Source: Formicarius rufipectus (taxonomy: Eukaryota > Chordata > Aves > Passeriformes > Formicariidae). From it: a stretch of DNA of 64,000 nucleotides. The DNA is taken from the NCBI GenBank assembly GCA_013399695.1, contig VXAU01006141.1, forward strand, positions 702,398-766,397, given 5' to 3'. This document shows positions 11,097-21,600 of this stretch, piece by piece. The notes beneath the pieces are model-generated. The model worked only from the letters and a program-made list of their open reading frames with translations, was not told the origin of the DNA and ran no database searches. Within the stretch, counting starts at the first letter, position 1, and each line of letters opens with the position of its first letter. The position numbers and the translations under genes were made by a program.

Positions 11097-14000
11097 AGTA
11101 TCCATGAAAATAACAATTTTAAAGTGATATTTAGACATATAAACTGATGCACCTATAATGGGGGTACATTAAGGGGAATGGTTAACATGAACAGAAACAC
11201 TTGTTCAAAGTAATTCAGTAGTACTTCACCAACAAAAGCTCAGAAAGGTCAGCATCATGATCACTGCTTCCTCTTAAGCTACTTGGACAAAGTGCTACTC
11301 CTCAACATTCATGATCTTCCCCTTTCAGTACAGCTTAATCAGTTTCTATCTACTCCCATTCCCACCCTCCAAACCATAAGCATTCATAGCAGTCCATACT
11401 TGGGGACCTGATCTGCATTAATAACTATTTTCCAAGCTTAGGTTTGGATCAATTCCTCTATTTGCTTCACTGCATATATTCATCAAATGTACTGGTGCTT
11501 CAGGGGCAAGAAAGGTGACTGAAGAAAACATAGCTGCCAACCAAATGCTCCTAAAGACTGCACCTTTTGGGATGCCTTTGCATGGTTTTTAAGCAGTGAT
11601 GCAACCTATAAGCAGTAAAGCAGTTCCATCCTACCCATGGTGTGTCAGCAGTCAGGCCAAGCAGTAATCTAAATCAGATTCAACATCCTTGACTGTCTAT
11701 TTTGTCACCAGTTTGTTGGTGTAACTGAAGGGAGAGGAACCACTTTTAATCAACACTGCCACAGTCAGCTGTCAAACTGTACTCTTACATATAAGAAAAG
11801 TCTCAAAGGACTTCAGTGAGGAAGCAAAAATAAAAAGATTATCAGAATACACCACCAGATGTTTTAAGCAGAAAGAATCTGGTAGAGATGGATACAAATA
11901 TATACTAACAACTCCCCTATGATTATTATTTGTCAAAAAGCCACATGGATGGTGAGAGAATTAAGTGCCTAGCTATCCAAGTGGGCTTGGTATTACATGT
12001 TAGGATTGGAAGTGCTCTCCTGTAAAAGTTTTTGCTCAGAAATTCATATTAAATTTATTCCTCCTCCTGCAGGGAATTAGGTATCTTGTCTGCCTGCATG
12101 ACACCAAGACAATATTCAGAATCCCCAACCAACTTGAAATTCACTAGTGTTATATAGCATCAACCTAAATATTTGCCTCTTTCTGCACGAAACAACAGGA
12201 TCTACCTTGCAATATGGCTTATCAGCAGAAAATTAGTCAGGGACTTCTGTCAAAAGTGCAAATTTTTATTTTTTTTAATTTTTTAAAATGAGCTCCACAA
12301 AGAGAGGATAGTAACTTAGCTTCAATCACCATAGTAAAACTTTTCTATATTGCTATGCTACCATGAAATGAAGTTTTAGGTGATATCTGCCAAGGAAAAC
12401 CAGCCTGTATTCATCAGACAGCTACATGTCTAACACACCCACTAAAACAAGAACGGTAAGGAGAACCTCCCCCAAACTTATTCAAAGAAAGGGACACTTG
12501 ATAAAGAAACATGGACATGTAATTTGTTACAAAGGCCTGTAAGCAAAAATACCATGATATGAGACTTGTATTCTTACTGCTCTTTGCACGCAGTTATCAC
12601 CTATGACACACTTGGGAATTCCTTGATATTAACGTTTTCCTGTTGAGGTGACCAAACGATTTGTTATGGAAGTTATGCTGTTGCAGAAAGACTTCTCAGT
12701 GAATCCATTTAGAGACCAGATCTCAGTCACCATCTCCGGATAAAAAGTGGAAGTGCCAGGAGTTAAACAATAAGTGAAAGGGAACACAAAGCCTTTTGTT
12801 AGTGAAAGTGCAAGAATCGATTACATGTACGCTTATTCATAAGATTAAAGCAGTTAAGGCTATTCTACCTTTTAAAACAGCACACAGACTTCCTCCATTT
12901 CAATTCATATGCATGACTAAGTTATTCTTCCAGGGCCTTCTCGGTATCCTCACAGGAGCACAGAGAACAGCCATGAAGTTTTAGCAACAGAGCCCACACA
13001 GCTATCTTTTGGACTACGACAAACCTCTCTAATGATCTCTTTGAAAACACACCACGACACAAGAATAAAATGGTCACATGAGCATCTAATTTGGAACTAC
13101 TCTAAAGCTACATTTGAAAGTCTAGGAGCTTTCCAGAGAAGATGAAAGCAGCATTAATTCTAGGTTACAAGTCAAGAAAAAATTCTTTCCTTTGGAACTT
13201 TGCAAAACAGCTTCTCACCCCATCACTTCCATCCCATCCTGCAGAATATTCTCCTCCTTCCCAACTAGGGGAATGTAATCACTGAAACAGTCCAGGTTAA
13301 ATATACAGATGGCATTTTTTAACAGTGTCATCATCTCAGTGGCTCTAGTTACAGTGCAATTACACAGAAAAGGCCACCACCAAAACCACAGAGAGCTGTA
13401 GTGCAAAAGGAACCATCCAGAAAGTTCTTAAATCGACTCCATTACAGAACTATATGGGTGGGGGAAGAAGTGGGAAGGCATACACAGAAAACGTAGTTGC
13501 ACATGCATTGCTTCAGAGAGGCTACCAAAAGCCTTAATCCAAATGTAATCTGGACACTCATCCACGTTCTCATTTCAATTAGCCATTTACAACCCTTCCT
13601 AGGCTGACACCGAACGACGCCTCGCACACAACCCGAGGGTGGGCAACTTCCCGCAGACGTAACGACAGGCAGACACTTTCCCCAAAGATGCAGCTGAGTA
13701 AACAAGCAGCTTTCCACGGCCGCAATTTCAACACTAACGACAGAAGAATATACCGCTGCTAGGATCGTGCTTCCACTTTAATGGTATCTCCAAGTATCGT
13801 CGAGCAGGAACGCTGCAGAAGGCAGACAACACCTGGGTCCGCCCCGGCAGGCCGAGCCGGCAGAGCCCGTGACCGCCTCCAGAGCGCCGCGCTTCGCGCT
13901 TCAAGCTCACGTTTCACAGAAAACACGAAGCTGCTGCCCCGCCCGCAGCTGCCAAAGGCCCTTCTAAAACACCACAGCCAGAACAAGGGAAACGGCGTTA

Positions 14001-14443
14001 ACTCTTTTCGGAGTTCAACGCCATAGACGCGGCCCCCTCAGAGCCCGAGCGACAGCCCCTGCTCCGCAGCGCCATTTTACAAACGGCGAGACCGAGCGCC
14101 GAGCACATCCCACTCCCCCCGCCCGCCGTCCACCCCCATTTTCAGCGCGGCGCTGTCGGGCTCGGCCGCCGGGGAGGACACAGAAGCACCGCCCGCCCGG
14201 CGCAGCCCTGGCCCCACAGCGCTCCGTCAGCTGCTCCGCCCGCCGGCGCCGCCCAGCACCACCGGCGGCCCCCCTTCCCCGGGCCCCTTCCCGGGCAGCC
14301 TGCCAGCCCCTCCTGGGCGGGGCGGCCGCGGCAATCGCTCCCCCCGCAGCAGGGGTCGGGCCGGCCCCTCCGCTCCCTTCCTCCCGCCCGGACCCCAGCG
14401 CACCCCACCAGCCACAGCCGGCTCCCGGGGTAGGCGGGCTCAC

Positions 14444-14690
14444 CTCGCCGCCTCCTCCTCCTCCCGAACAGCCTTCACTCCGGGAGTGGCGGCGCTGACG
14501 GTGGCGGCGGTAGAGCCTGGGGCTGGAGCGCCGCCCCCTTCCTTCCTTCCGCCCCACCGGGCGCCACCTTCCCCTCCCGGGGGGAAAATGCGCCACCGAG
14601 CACCCCGCCGCGCACGCGCCGGCCCCGCCCCCCNGGGCACGGTACTAGGGGCAGGCGAGAACAACATCCCCCATGAGCCCCCGCGGCGCC
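14444..14690 (-). other. GGPS1: GGPS1 exon 1 (non-coding leader), 5' end approximate
   Basis: On the minus strand a strong donor (GGCGAG followed by gtgagcc) lies at 14443 inside the CpG island, directly opposite ARID4B, and is the only good candidate to feed the acceptor of the start-codon exon at 9579. The exon's upstream limit is not visible; about 14,650-14,750 is inferred from the spacing between the two divergent genes. One base in it is ambiguous (N at 14634). Confidence 0.6.
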
Positions 14691-14835
14691 GAGTCTCAGT
14701 TTCCATAGAAGTGGAGAAGAATGATGTCAGTATTTCCGACGCAGCGGCCAATAGAGCTGCGGGGGGGGCGGGCCCTGCGAGCCGCGGCCCAAGGGGGGAG
14801 GCGGGGGGGGGGGCGTGGCCCGGGCCGCCCGCCCG
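14691..14835. promoter_or_regulatory. Bidirectional GGPS1/ARID4B promoter core
   Basis: The interval between the two divergent leader exons has a CCAAT box at 14748-14752 (CGGCCAATAG), an ATF/CREB-like TGATGTCAG at about 14723-14731 beside an ETS-like TTCCG, and GC boxes (GGGGCGGGCC) at about 14765. No TATA box is seen. TATA-less, CCAAT plus CpG architecture is typical of housekeeping bidirectional promoters. Start sites for both genes are inferred, not seen. Confidence 0.7.
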
Positions 14836-15087
14836 TCACTCAGTCGGTGCGGAGGGGGAGGGGGACCGAGCCGAGCAGTCACCGTCGCCGCCGCCGCCGG
14901 GGCCGCGCAGGACGGATCGGCCCCTCCGCGCGCCGTGCGGGGCCGCCGCCAGCGGAGCTGCTGCCGGAGCGTCCAGCGGGGCTGGGGGTGCCCAGAGCTG
15001 AGAGGAGCCTTCGCCCCCTTCCCTTCCGTGCCACCCGTCTCGGGCCGGGGGAGTAGCGGGCGGGCGGGCGGTCGCCGCGGAACAAAG
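14836..15087 (+). other. ARID4B: ARID4B exon 1 (5' UTR), 5' end approximate
   Basis: Ends at a strong donor, GGAACAAAG before gtgagg. No ATG occurs between 14836 and 15087, so the leader adds no upstream start codon. The left boundary is inferred from the promoter elements. Confidence 0.75.
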
Positions 15088-16036
15088 GTGAGGGCGCCGA
15101 GGTGGAGAAGGAGCCCCCCGTACCCCGCCGTCGGCGGGCGGAGAGGCGGCGCGGGGCCCCGTGGGGGCGCGGGGCCGGGCGTGCGGCGGGGAGAGAGGGA
15201 GGGGGGCGCTTGTTTTTCTCCTCGTAGCGAGACTGCGGCGGGACTCGCTGATCCTCCTTCTCTCCCCGCCGCCCCAAACACCCAGCGGCGGGCCGGGAGG
15301 GGAGGGACCGGCAGCTTCTCCTCCAGCGCCTCGGCCGGGGGGGCACGGAGCCCCCTCCTCCACACTCACACACGCTCCGTGTCCCCGCCGAGCAGGTCGG
15401 GCCCCTTTCTCCCCGCCCCTCTCCCTTCCTCCGTCCCCGCTCCCTTCTTTTCTTCTTTTTCCTTTTCTTCCCCTCTCCGCCGCCTCCTGCCCGCCCTCTC
15501 TCCCCCCGCCCGGACCCGCTGCGCCGAGCCGGGGAGTTTGCGGCTGTTGCTGCCGAAACTCCTGCGGCGGAGTCAGCGCTTTCCTTTAATTGGAAGGGGG
15601 GGCGGGGGGGGGCTGGACGGACGGAGGGAGGAGGATCCGCCGCGATCCGGAGCCGCAGCCCCTACAAAAGCGTGTGTGTGTATGTGTATGTGCTGGGGGG
15701 GGCTGCTTCCGACACCCCGCTCCCCCGCCGCGCACACGGGCACTCTTCCTCGTACAATGGAGGAGCAGCCTCCCTCCCTCTCCGTTCCTTCGCTCTCCCC
15801 GCGGTAAAGCGCGAAGGGGGTTGCTCCTGGAGCCGGGACCCCCGCGGGTCCCCTGCGGCCACCCGGTGCCCAGGGACGGGGCGCAGCGCCCCGGGGAGGC
15901 GGCCGGGGCGCCTCCCCCCCTCCCGCGGCGGCCGGGGGTGGGTTGTTGTTGTGGCAAGTTTCTCCTCCTCTGACAGAAATGGCGTCAATGGCAGCGAGTG
16001 GAGNGCGGTGCCTTAGCGCTTTGTTTTAAATTCCAG
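15088..16036 (+). other. ARID4B intron 1
   Basis: 949-bp GC-rich intron (GTGAGG to TTTTAAATTCCAG) wholly within the CpG island. It contains G-runs at about 15595-15612, a short TG-rich run at about 15671-15692 and the ambiguous base at 16004. No exon is seen. Confidence 0.75.
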
Positions 16037-16098
16037 GTCCAGCCTCGGCCGCTCAGCTACGATCGAGGCTTTTACCGCAGCCTGAGCTCATCATGAAG
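16037..16098 (+). CDS. ARID4B: ARID4B exon 2 with start codon (codes for Met-Lys only)
   Basis: Acceptor TTTTAAATTCCAG, then 56 nt of leader and ATGAAG at 16093-16098, followed by the donor gtaaag. The start has A at -3 and is the first ATG of the spliced leader. Only two codons precede a phase-0 intron; the next exon opens with AIDEPPYL, giving MKAIDEPPYL, as in the family (human also starts MKA). A second CAG six bases on could shift the exon start to 16043 without affecting the protein. Confidence 0.93.
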
Positions 16099-18549
16099 GT
16101 AAAGCGCTCGCTCGTGTGCCGGGGAGGCGGAGGGAGGGAGGGTTGCATGGGGAAGTGCTGTCCTGTCTGTCAGTCCGTCTGTCCCGACCCCGGTGCGGGG
16201 CTCGGTGCTGGTGCGGATCCAGACTGCGGGCTGCTTCGCCCCCACTGCCGTGTTTCGGTGCCGTGGCTCGTTCGCTGATGGTGGGGCAGGCTCTGCTCCA
16301 CCGCGTTATGCTGGGGAAAGCTCGAAGTTCCCGGAGCAGGGGTTGTTCTCCTTCAGAAATATTGTTTGTAGGAGAATAAGGACATGGCTGCCTGGGCTGA
16401 GCTTGCTTCATGGAGGAGCAGGGGACAGTCACCCCGCTCGAGAAAGTAACATTGCGGGGAAATGCCGGCTCTTCAGCCGTGTTTACTTCAATAGAGGGTG
16501 GATTTGCTTACTTTCTATTCGTTAATAGGAGTTTTGTTGAATGAATAATCTTGATGTTATCGGGGAGGGTGCATGTACGAGATTCTCTGCAGTGAAATGA
16601 TTGCTGTAAGGTGCGGAAAGACTTTCAAACAGGTTCTAATTTTCCTCTCGGTGCTGTGTAGTATTCATATACCTCACTGTCGTGCGTTTTTCTTCTGTTA
16701 GACCTTTCTAGACTATTTGCGTTTAATATACTACACAAGGTTTACAGGGAAAAAAACCGTATAGGTGGAATGGAATGATTTCTTCTGTGTGTGACAAAGA
16801 ACTGTGTAGTTTTTTAACAACTGGGTTTGTTAGATTTTATTTTTTTTTAACTGATTTTGCTGGTATGTCTCACTCAAACTGCCATCTATGTTACCATGAC
16901 CCTGTGTAATTCAGCTCTCAGTCCTGCTGGGCAGCAGTAAATCTCATTTCAAAGTACTGTAAATCTTATAAAGGACAGTTGTTACAAACCTGTTATACAT
17001 GAATTCTTTGGTATTTATTAATAAAAAAGAGCAGTCTGTATGTGGGGTATTGGCACTATTAGAGTTGTGCTTACTGTCTGTGAATGAGTATTATATAAAA
17101 TGTGTACCTAGTACTGTATTTACTGCTGGAAATGATAAATAAGACAAACTGTTTAAATTTCTAGATTGATCTGAGTTGCTGAGCAGCAAAGTCTTTCAGT
17201 ATAGCTGTTAAAGGTTTTAGATTTTTTATTTTTTTTTTTTACTTTGGTGACTTTCTGACAGTATTTTTTAAAAGTTATGTTTTAATTGCCCTATGATTTT
17301 TCTTTATAAAGTGCTAAGATCTAAAATACTGCACATGCTTGCCTTGTTAAAAGTAAACTGTTTATGAATTTACAACAGCAGGCTGTTGAGGTTGTATGAT
17401 AGGGAGCTTTCCAAATGTGGCTTATTGCCTGGTGGGGATGCAGGAGATGGAAGCAAGATAAATAGGAGGCAGCATAGGGAGCTTTTTTTCCTGCAAAAGG
17501 AAAAAGCCACTTATTTAAATGACAGTTAAATTTACATACATTTCTAATATACTTTTTCCATGTAAACAAATCTTACAGTTACCATGGAGATTAGGTTCAG
17601 ATACTGTAGTTTTAGAGACATATTAATATGTAGGTAGACAGTAGGGAGCACGAAGAGGTCAGATCACAAGTGGAACGCAAAGTGTTCTGTGAGCTAGTGA
17701 TATAGATCCACTTCAAGCGGAATTGAATGTATAACAGATGATTAAATTTAAAGTAGCAAACACAGAAACCTGTTAATAGAGCCATATTTAAAAAACAAAA
17801 CCAGAAAATCTTACAGCTTACTTGCTCTTTGAGAAGGTTTGTGCTGCTGTTGCATGTTTATTTTTAAAATCAGGAGTTCTGTCAGAGTGTTCAAGTGCTA
17901 AGTTTAAGTCTCTAATTTTTGCAATTTATATATAGTGTTAAAGTTACATCTGCTTGAGATAACTCCCAGTATTTTATTTACTGCATCCTGTAATGTTAAG
18001 GGTGACTAATCTGTACATTGAAGCTTTAGTTATTACAGTGAAACTTTTAACAGAATTGTGGCTCAAAAGAAATTTCGAAGATTAGATAGTCTGATCGAGA
18101 CTGTAAGAGTAGTACAGTGCATCAGTCTTTCTGGCTGGCTTAAATTTATAATTTATCAGTTAAGTTTACAAGGATAGAAGTTAGTCCAATAATAAGCAGC
18201 AGGGGAGAGTACTTAAGAAAATTACTATGGTGCTGTGTGTATCACCACAGTGTAACATTGACTACACTAGATCAAGATACTGTTTAAGTATGACTGCATA
18301 CTTCTGGTGCATTTATTTTGTAAGTTATAGAAAGACTGTACCTCAAGGACACTTCAGCATGTAGAGGATTTAATGCTTTAAGGCCTGGTCTTGCCTTAAG
18401 TCTCCTAACTGCAGACTTGCTGCTAACTGCAGGATTGAGGCCTCTGTTTTGATTTATGCCTTGGTCATTCTTTCAGATGCAGAGGGTTGTGTATTCAGAT
18501 GCAGAGAGCATTAGAACTGGATTGCTTGTTGGTACCTTTGTCTGTTTAG

Positions 18550-18640
18550 GGGAATTTGAACAACTCATTTAGCTTTACTGACTCCTTTTCCCATCTATGT
18601 AGTATGGATAGAATGTTTATAATTCTCTGTGAAACACAGT
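18550..18640 (+). repeat. MIR-like SINE remnant (tentative)
   Basis: GGAATTTGAACAACTCATTT, then CTGACTCCTTTTCCCATCTATG and ATGGATAGAATGTTTATA resemble the ancient MIR core (GGGCAAGTTACTTAACC, CTCAGTTTCCCCATCTGTAA, ATGGGGATAATGATA). Heavily decayed; recall-based. Confidence 0.4.
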
Positions 18641-21600
18641 TAAGTTTATTTAGGAAGAGCATCAAGTTGTATTGACAGAAAACTGTAAGTTACTCACGCT
18701 CTTGCATTTCAGAACCCTTTGAGATGAGAGAGCTGTGCTACTTGCTAAGAGATTACTAGCTCCAAAGCTGTTGGCGTAATTGTTCTCCTTATAGTAACTC
18801 AACTTAGTCCAAGGAAATAAAGTCCCTTGTATAAACTAGTAACTTTAGTCTATTAAGTAGTCCTCCCATGGACTGCAAAGACCACTTGAAAACAGCCTTG
18901 AAATATGTCTTGCTAATAGTATTCAAGTATTCACACAGTTGTGCTTGTTGCTGTGAGTTTTACTAAATCAGGCTTTTTCTTGTGTTGAGTGACCTCTGAT
19001 AGTGAATACAGTTGTGTAGATAATGACTAGGATTGCTTGCATGTTGTAGTGGAGTTGTTTAATTTAGGCACTTTTTGCATAAGGTCTTTCTGCATTAAGT
19101 ATTCATGTACCTCTCTGCATGGAAGTATGTAGAATCTGTTTGATTTAAAAACTAATTGCATACCATCAAATTACTACTTACTAAGTAGATCGCAATATAT
19201 ATATATAAACATTATTATAGGTGTTTTTTTTCCCCTAAAAAGTCGGGAAAGCAGAGTCTCTGCTTTTAAAGAAAGGCACAAGCACAAGCTTGATTTCACC
19301 AATGATTTGTACTAAGAACTATTGTAAATGCTCCTGAGATTTTTAATATCTATCATGGCATTTAAATATGTGAATGAAGGGAATATACCCACTGCAATAA
19401 AAAGTTCACTGCTGACTGGAGGTCAAAATAGTGGATGGTCCCAGAAGCTAGAGCAATGCTCTATGAATTAAGAGATCTGAAATGATTGTTTAAATGTTGT
19501 GATGCTATTTGCGTGTTAATATTTTTCAGTCTGTAAATTATGAAATATTTAATGTTTGTAGATGTTTCTAGTTGGTACTTGTTCCTGAATGCTTGATCCA
19601 AGGTACCACGCTGACAAATTAAGACAGCCATGTGTACAGTTTACAATAGATTGTTTTGTTTTGTTTCGGTTTTAATTCATCTTGACTTTACTTTTTTTTT
19701 TTTTCAGTAGTCTTTCCTAGTGACCTCTCTACTTATCCATAGAGATCACTTGTGCACGTTGGTGCTGTAGTTGCTTTCCCTTAAAGCTGCCAGACTGTTG
19801 CTTGTACTCTCTGCCAGTACAGCAGAGAACAAGTGAAATATCTAGTAAACTTTCCAGCCACTAATTTCCTGCTTTGAGGACAAGTCAGTTGAAAGTACCA
19901 TTGCCCTTATGCAGGCTGGAAACCAGTTGTGGAATGTAGTGACCTTTTACTTTGCGGTTAACTATTTAAATTGCAGCAGAAGTGGAGATTTATAAAGGAA
20001 AAGTACCATTACAATAGGTTTTGTGAGGGAGGAAGGAGAACAGGTAACTCCTAAGGAGTGGTTTTCCCCTGTAACTTGCTTTTGCGTTACGAAAAATGAT
20101 TTTCTGAAGTTCTTTCCTGATGTTCCAGTTGGAACAAGTGATCAGAGGCAGTTATTGACTTCCTCATGCTTGCATAATTATGTAGAAAGGAAAGCAAACA
20201 CCGCTTGCACCAAGCAATTACAAATCATGTTGGAATAATCTGTGTTATTTTGAAATTGGTTATTTGCACTTCTTAAATGCCAATCTTTGTATATTTTACA
20301 GTGGCTAAACAGCATGGAAGTCTTGAATTCAGATCTGCATGTGTAATATGTGACTCTTGAATAGCTTATTGGTTGATAAGGACTCAAAGTTAATTAGACC
20401 ATGTAGTGGAAAAAAGGCTGGGTTAGACTAAGGAGACTGAAGCGATAAACTATGAGCATAACAACAGTTAAGTTGTCTGTATTATTATCTTCAAAGTTGG
20501 TGAAGGCTTTTTGGATCAGTGCTCTCATGGAAGCATAACTATTGTATCAGCATATTATCTTAAGAAAAATGTTAGAATAATGAATGTCTGTATTTTCACT
20601 AGAGCACTTTTAGATGGTTATTCTGTTTGCTTTGTAATCCGAATCAAGTGTTGCATACTTGTAGTTCAGAAGCATGCTGTGGTACGCATTAGGTGTCTGC
20701 TTTCAAAGAAATTCTGCATTGCAATTGAAAAGTCTTTTGCAACAAAATGCAATGTTTCTGAGATACTAAGCTTTACAATAATTATCAAATACTTAATATG
20801 AATGCTTTGCTGGTTGTGTAAACTGAAAAATAAGGGCTTACTTGGCGAAGGGTAGAAATAATAGTCTTGTCGTTAACTGGTTTCAGATTTTTATTTAAAT
20901 CCTAAACATATATGCATTTTCCTTAAAAATACATACTTTTATAAAAGAGGTTTAGAGATGTCCTCATTTGAGAAAGATAACAAATATTACAGAATAACCT
21001 AAAGCATAAGTTTACTTGGCACCTTAATGTGATACACAGCTACCCAAATGCTAGATTATTTATCAGTTCATACTTACTTGAAAGTAGTTAACCTACTTTC
21101 TGTTCACTACCTGTTGTGAAATGCAACAGTAGATTCTCTGCATTTCTGCTTACTATAATAGGCACTTCAGCTGTTTGTACTGAAATGTACAAAGCTGAAA
21201 AACATGGATCTTGAACAGTTTTTGCCTTAAATGGGATTGAGGTCACAGCTGAGAAATGTTGTTAAGTCAGGGCTTGTATGGCTGCTTGCTTCTTAGTTGA
21301 TGTGTTTCAGGAACAGTACTATTTTTCTACCTTTGCTATTTAGCGCTTCCAGTGTTGTCCGGTTACTGGACTTAGTACAGCCCACTGAATATTTGCTTGG
21401 ATATATGTACGGAATGGATTGTTTAACCATTCTAGAGGACTTCCAAAGCTCTTCAGGGAACTAAGGAAAATTGTTTAGTCCTATGCATAAACTAAATGTT
21501 AGTGATTTAATATGTGTTAGAATAATTATTTTAAAAGGTTTTGATGGAAAGTCATAAATCTGGGTAGTTGGTTTTTTGTTCTTTTTTTCTATTAACATAG

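Larger units (their letters stand above)
9580..14443 (-). other. GGPS1 intron 1 (4.9 kb)
   Basis: Runs from the GTGAGC donor at 14443 to the TTCTTCAACAG acceptor. It contains the solo LTR at 10541-11096, a 21-bp palindrome at 9980-10000 and a hairpin at 10058-10114. The part from about 13.6 kb upward is GC- and CpG-rich and belongs to the promoter island, with a YY1-like GCGCCATTTT at about 14069-14078. No further exon is recognised; alternative GGPS1 leader exons are possible but not visible. Confidence 0.75.
1..14690 (-). other. GGPS1: GGPS1 gene, 5' part (runs off the left edge)
   Basis: Geranylgeranyl diphosphate synthase 1 condenses farnesyl diphosphate with isopentenyl diphosphate to make C20 geranylgeranyl diphosphate, the donor for Rho/Rab protein prenylation; it is a cytosolic all-alpha prenyltransferase. 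In the window, three exons are seen on the minus strand: a leader exon ending at 14444, the start-codon exon 9487-9579 and exon 702-772. Joined, they give 46 residues including YQYLLQLPG, KQVRTKLSQAFNHWL and NVPEDKIQ, which match the N-terminus of the vertebrate enzyme. Both Asp-rich catalytic motifs (DDIED and the second DDxxD-like motif) would be in the next exon, left of position 1. The gene is head to head with ARID4B, as in human. I am confident of the identity; the transcription start is only approximate. Confidence 0.93.
13760..16300. promoter_or_regulatory. CpG island spanning both first exons
   Basis: Sharp change to very high GC with abundant CpG between about 13.8 and 16.3 kb, in contrast to AT-rich flanks. 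It contains the GGPS1 leader exon, the inter-gene promoter, ARID4B exon 1, intron 1 and the ARID4B start-codon exon. Many long open frames on both strands here are artefacts of the GC-rich, stop-poor composition. Two ambiguous bases (14634, 16004) sit in it. Confidence 0.92.

Noticed and set aside
14634..14634. Ambiguous base N (also at 16004 and 25438) as biological signal
   Set aside because: Single N bases, two of them in GC-rich sequence, are assembly ambiguities.
14655..14680. ZNF143-like site (ACAACATCCCCCATGAG) in the promoter
   Set aside because: Fits the ZNF143 consensus only with an insertion and several mismatches.
14015..15988. Many long open frames on both strands (up to 330 codons)
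   Set aside because: They lie in a CpG island where stop codons are scarce, overlap each other in all frames, are rich in Pro/Arg/Gly/Ala and match no family. The real features there are two leader exons and the Met-Lys exon.
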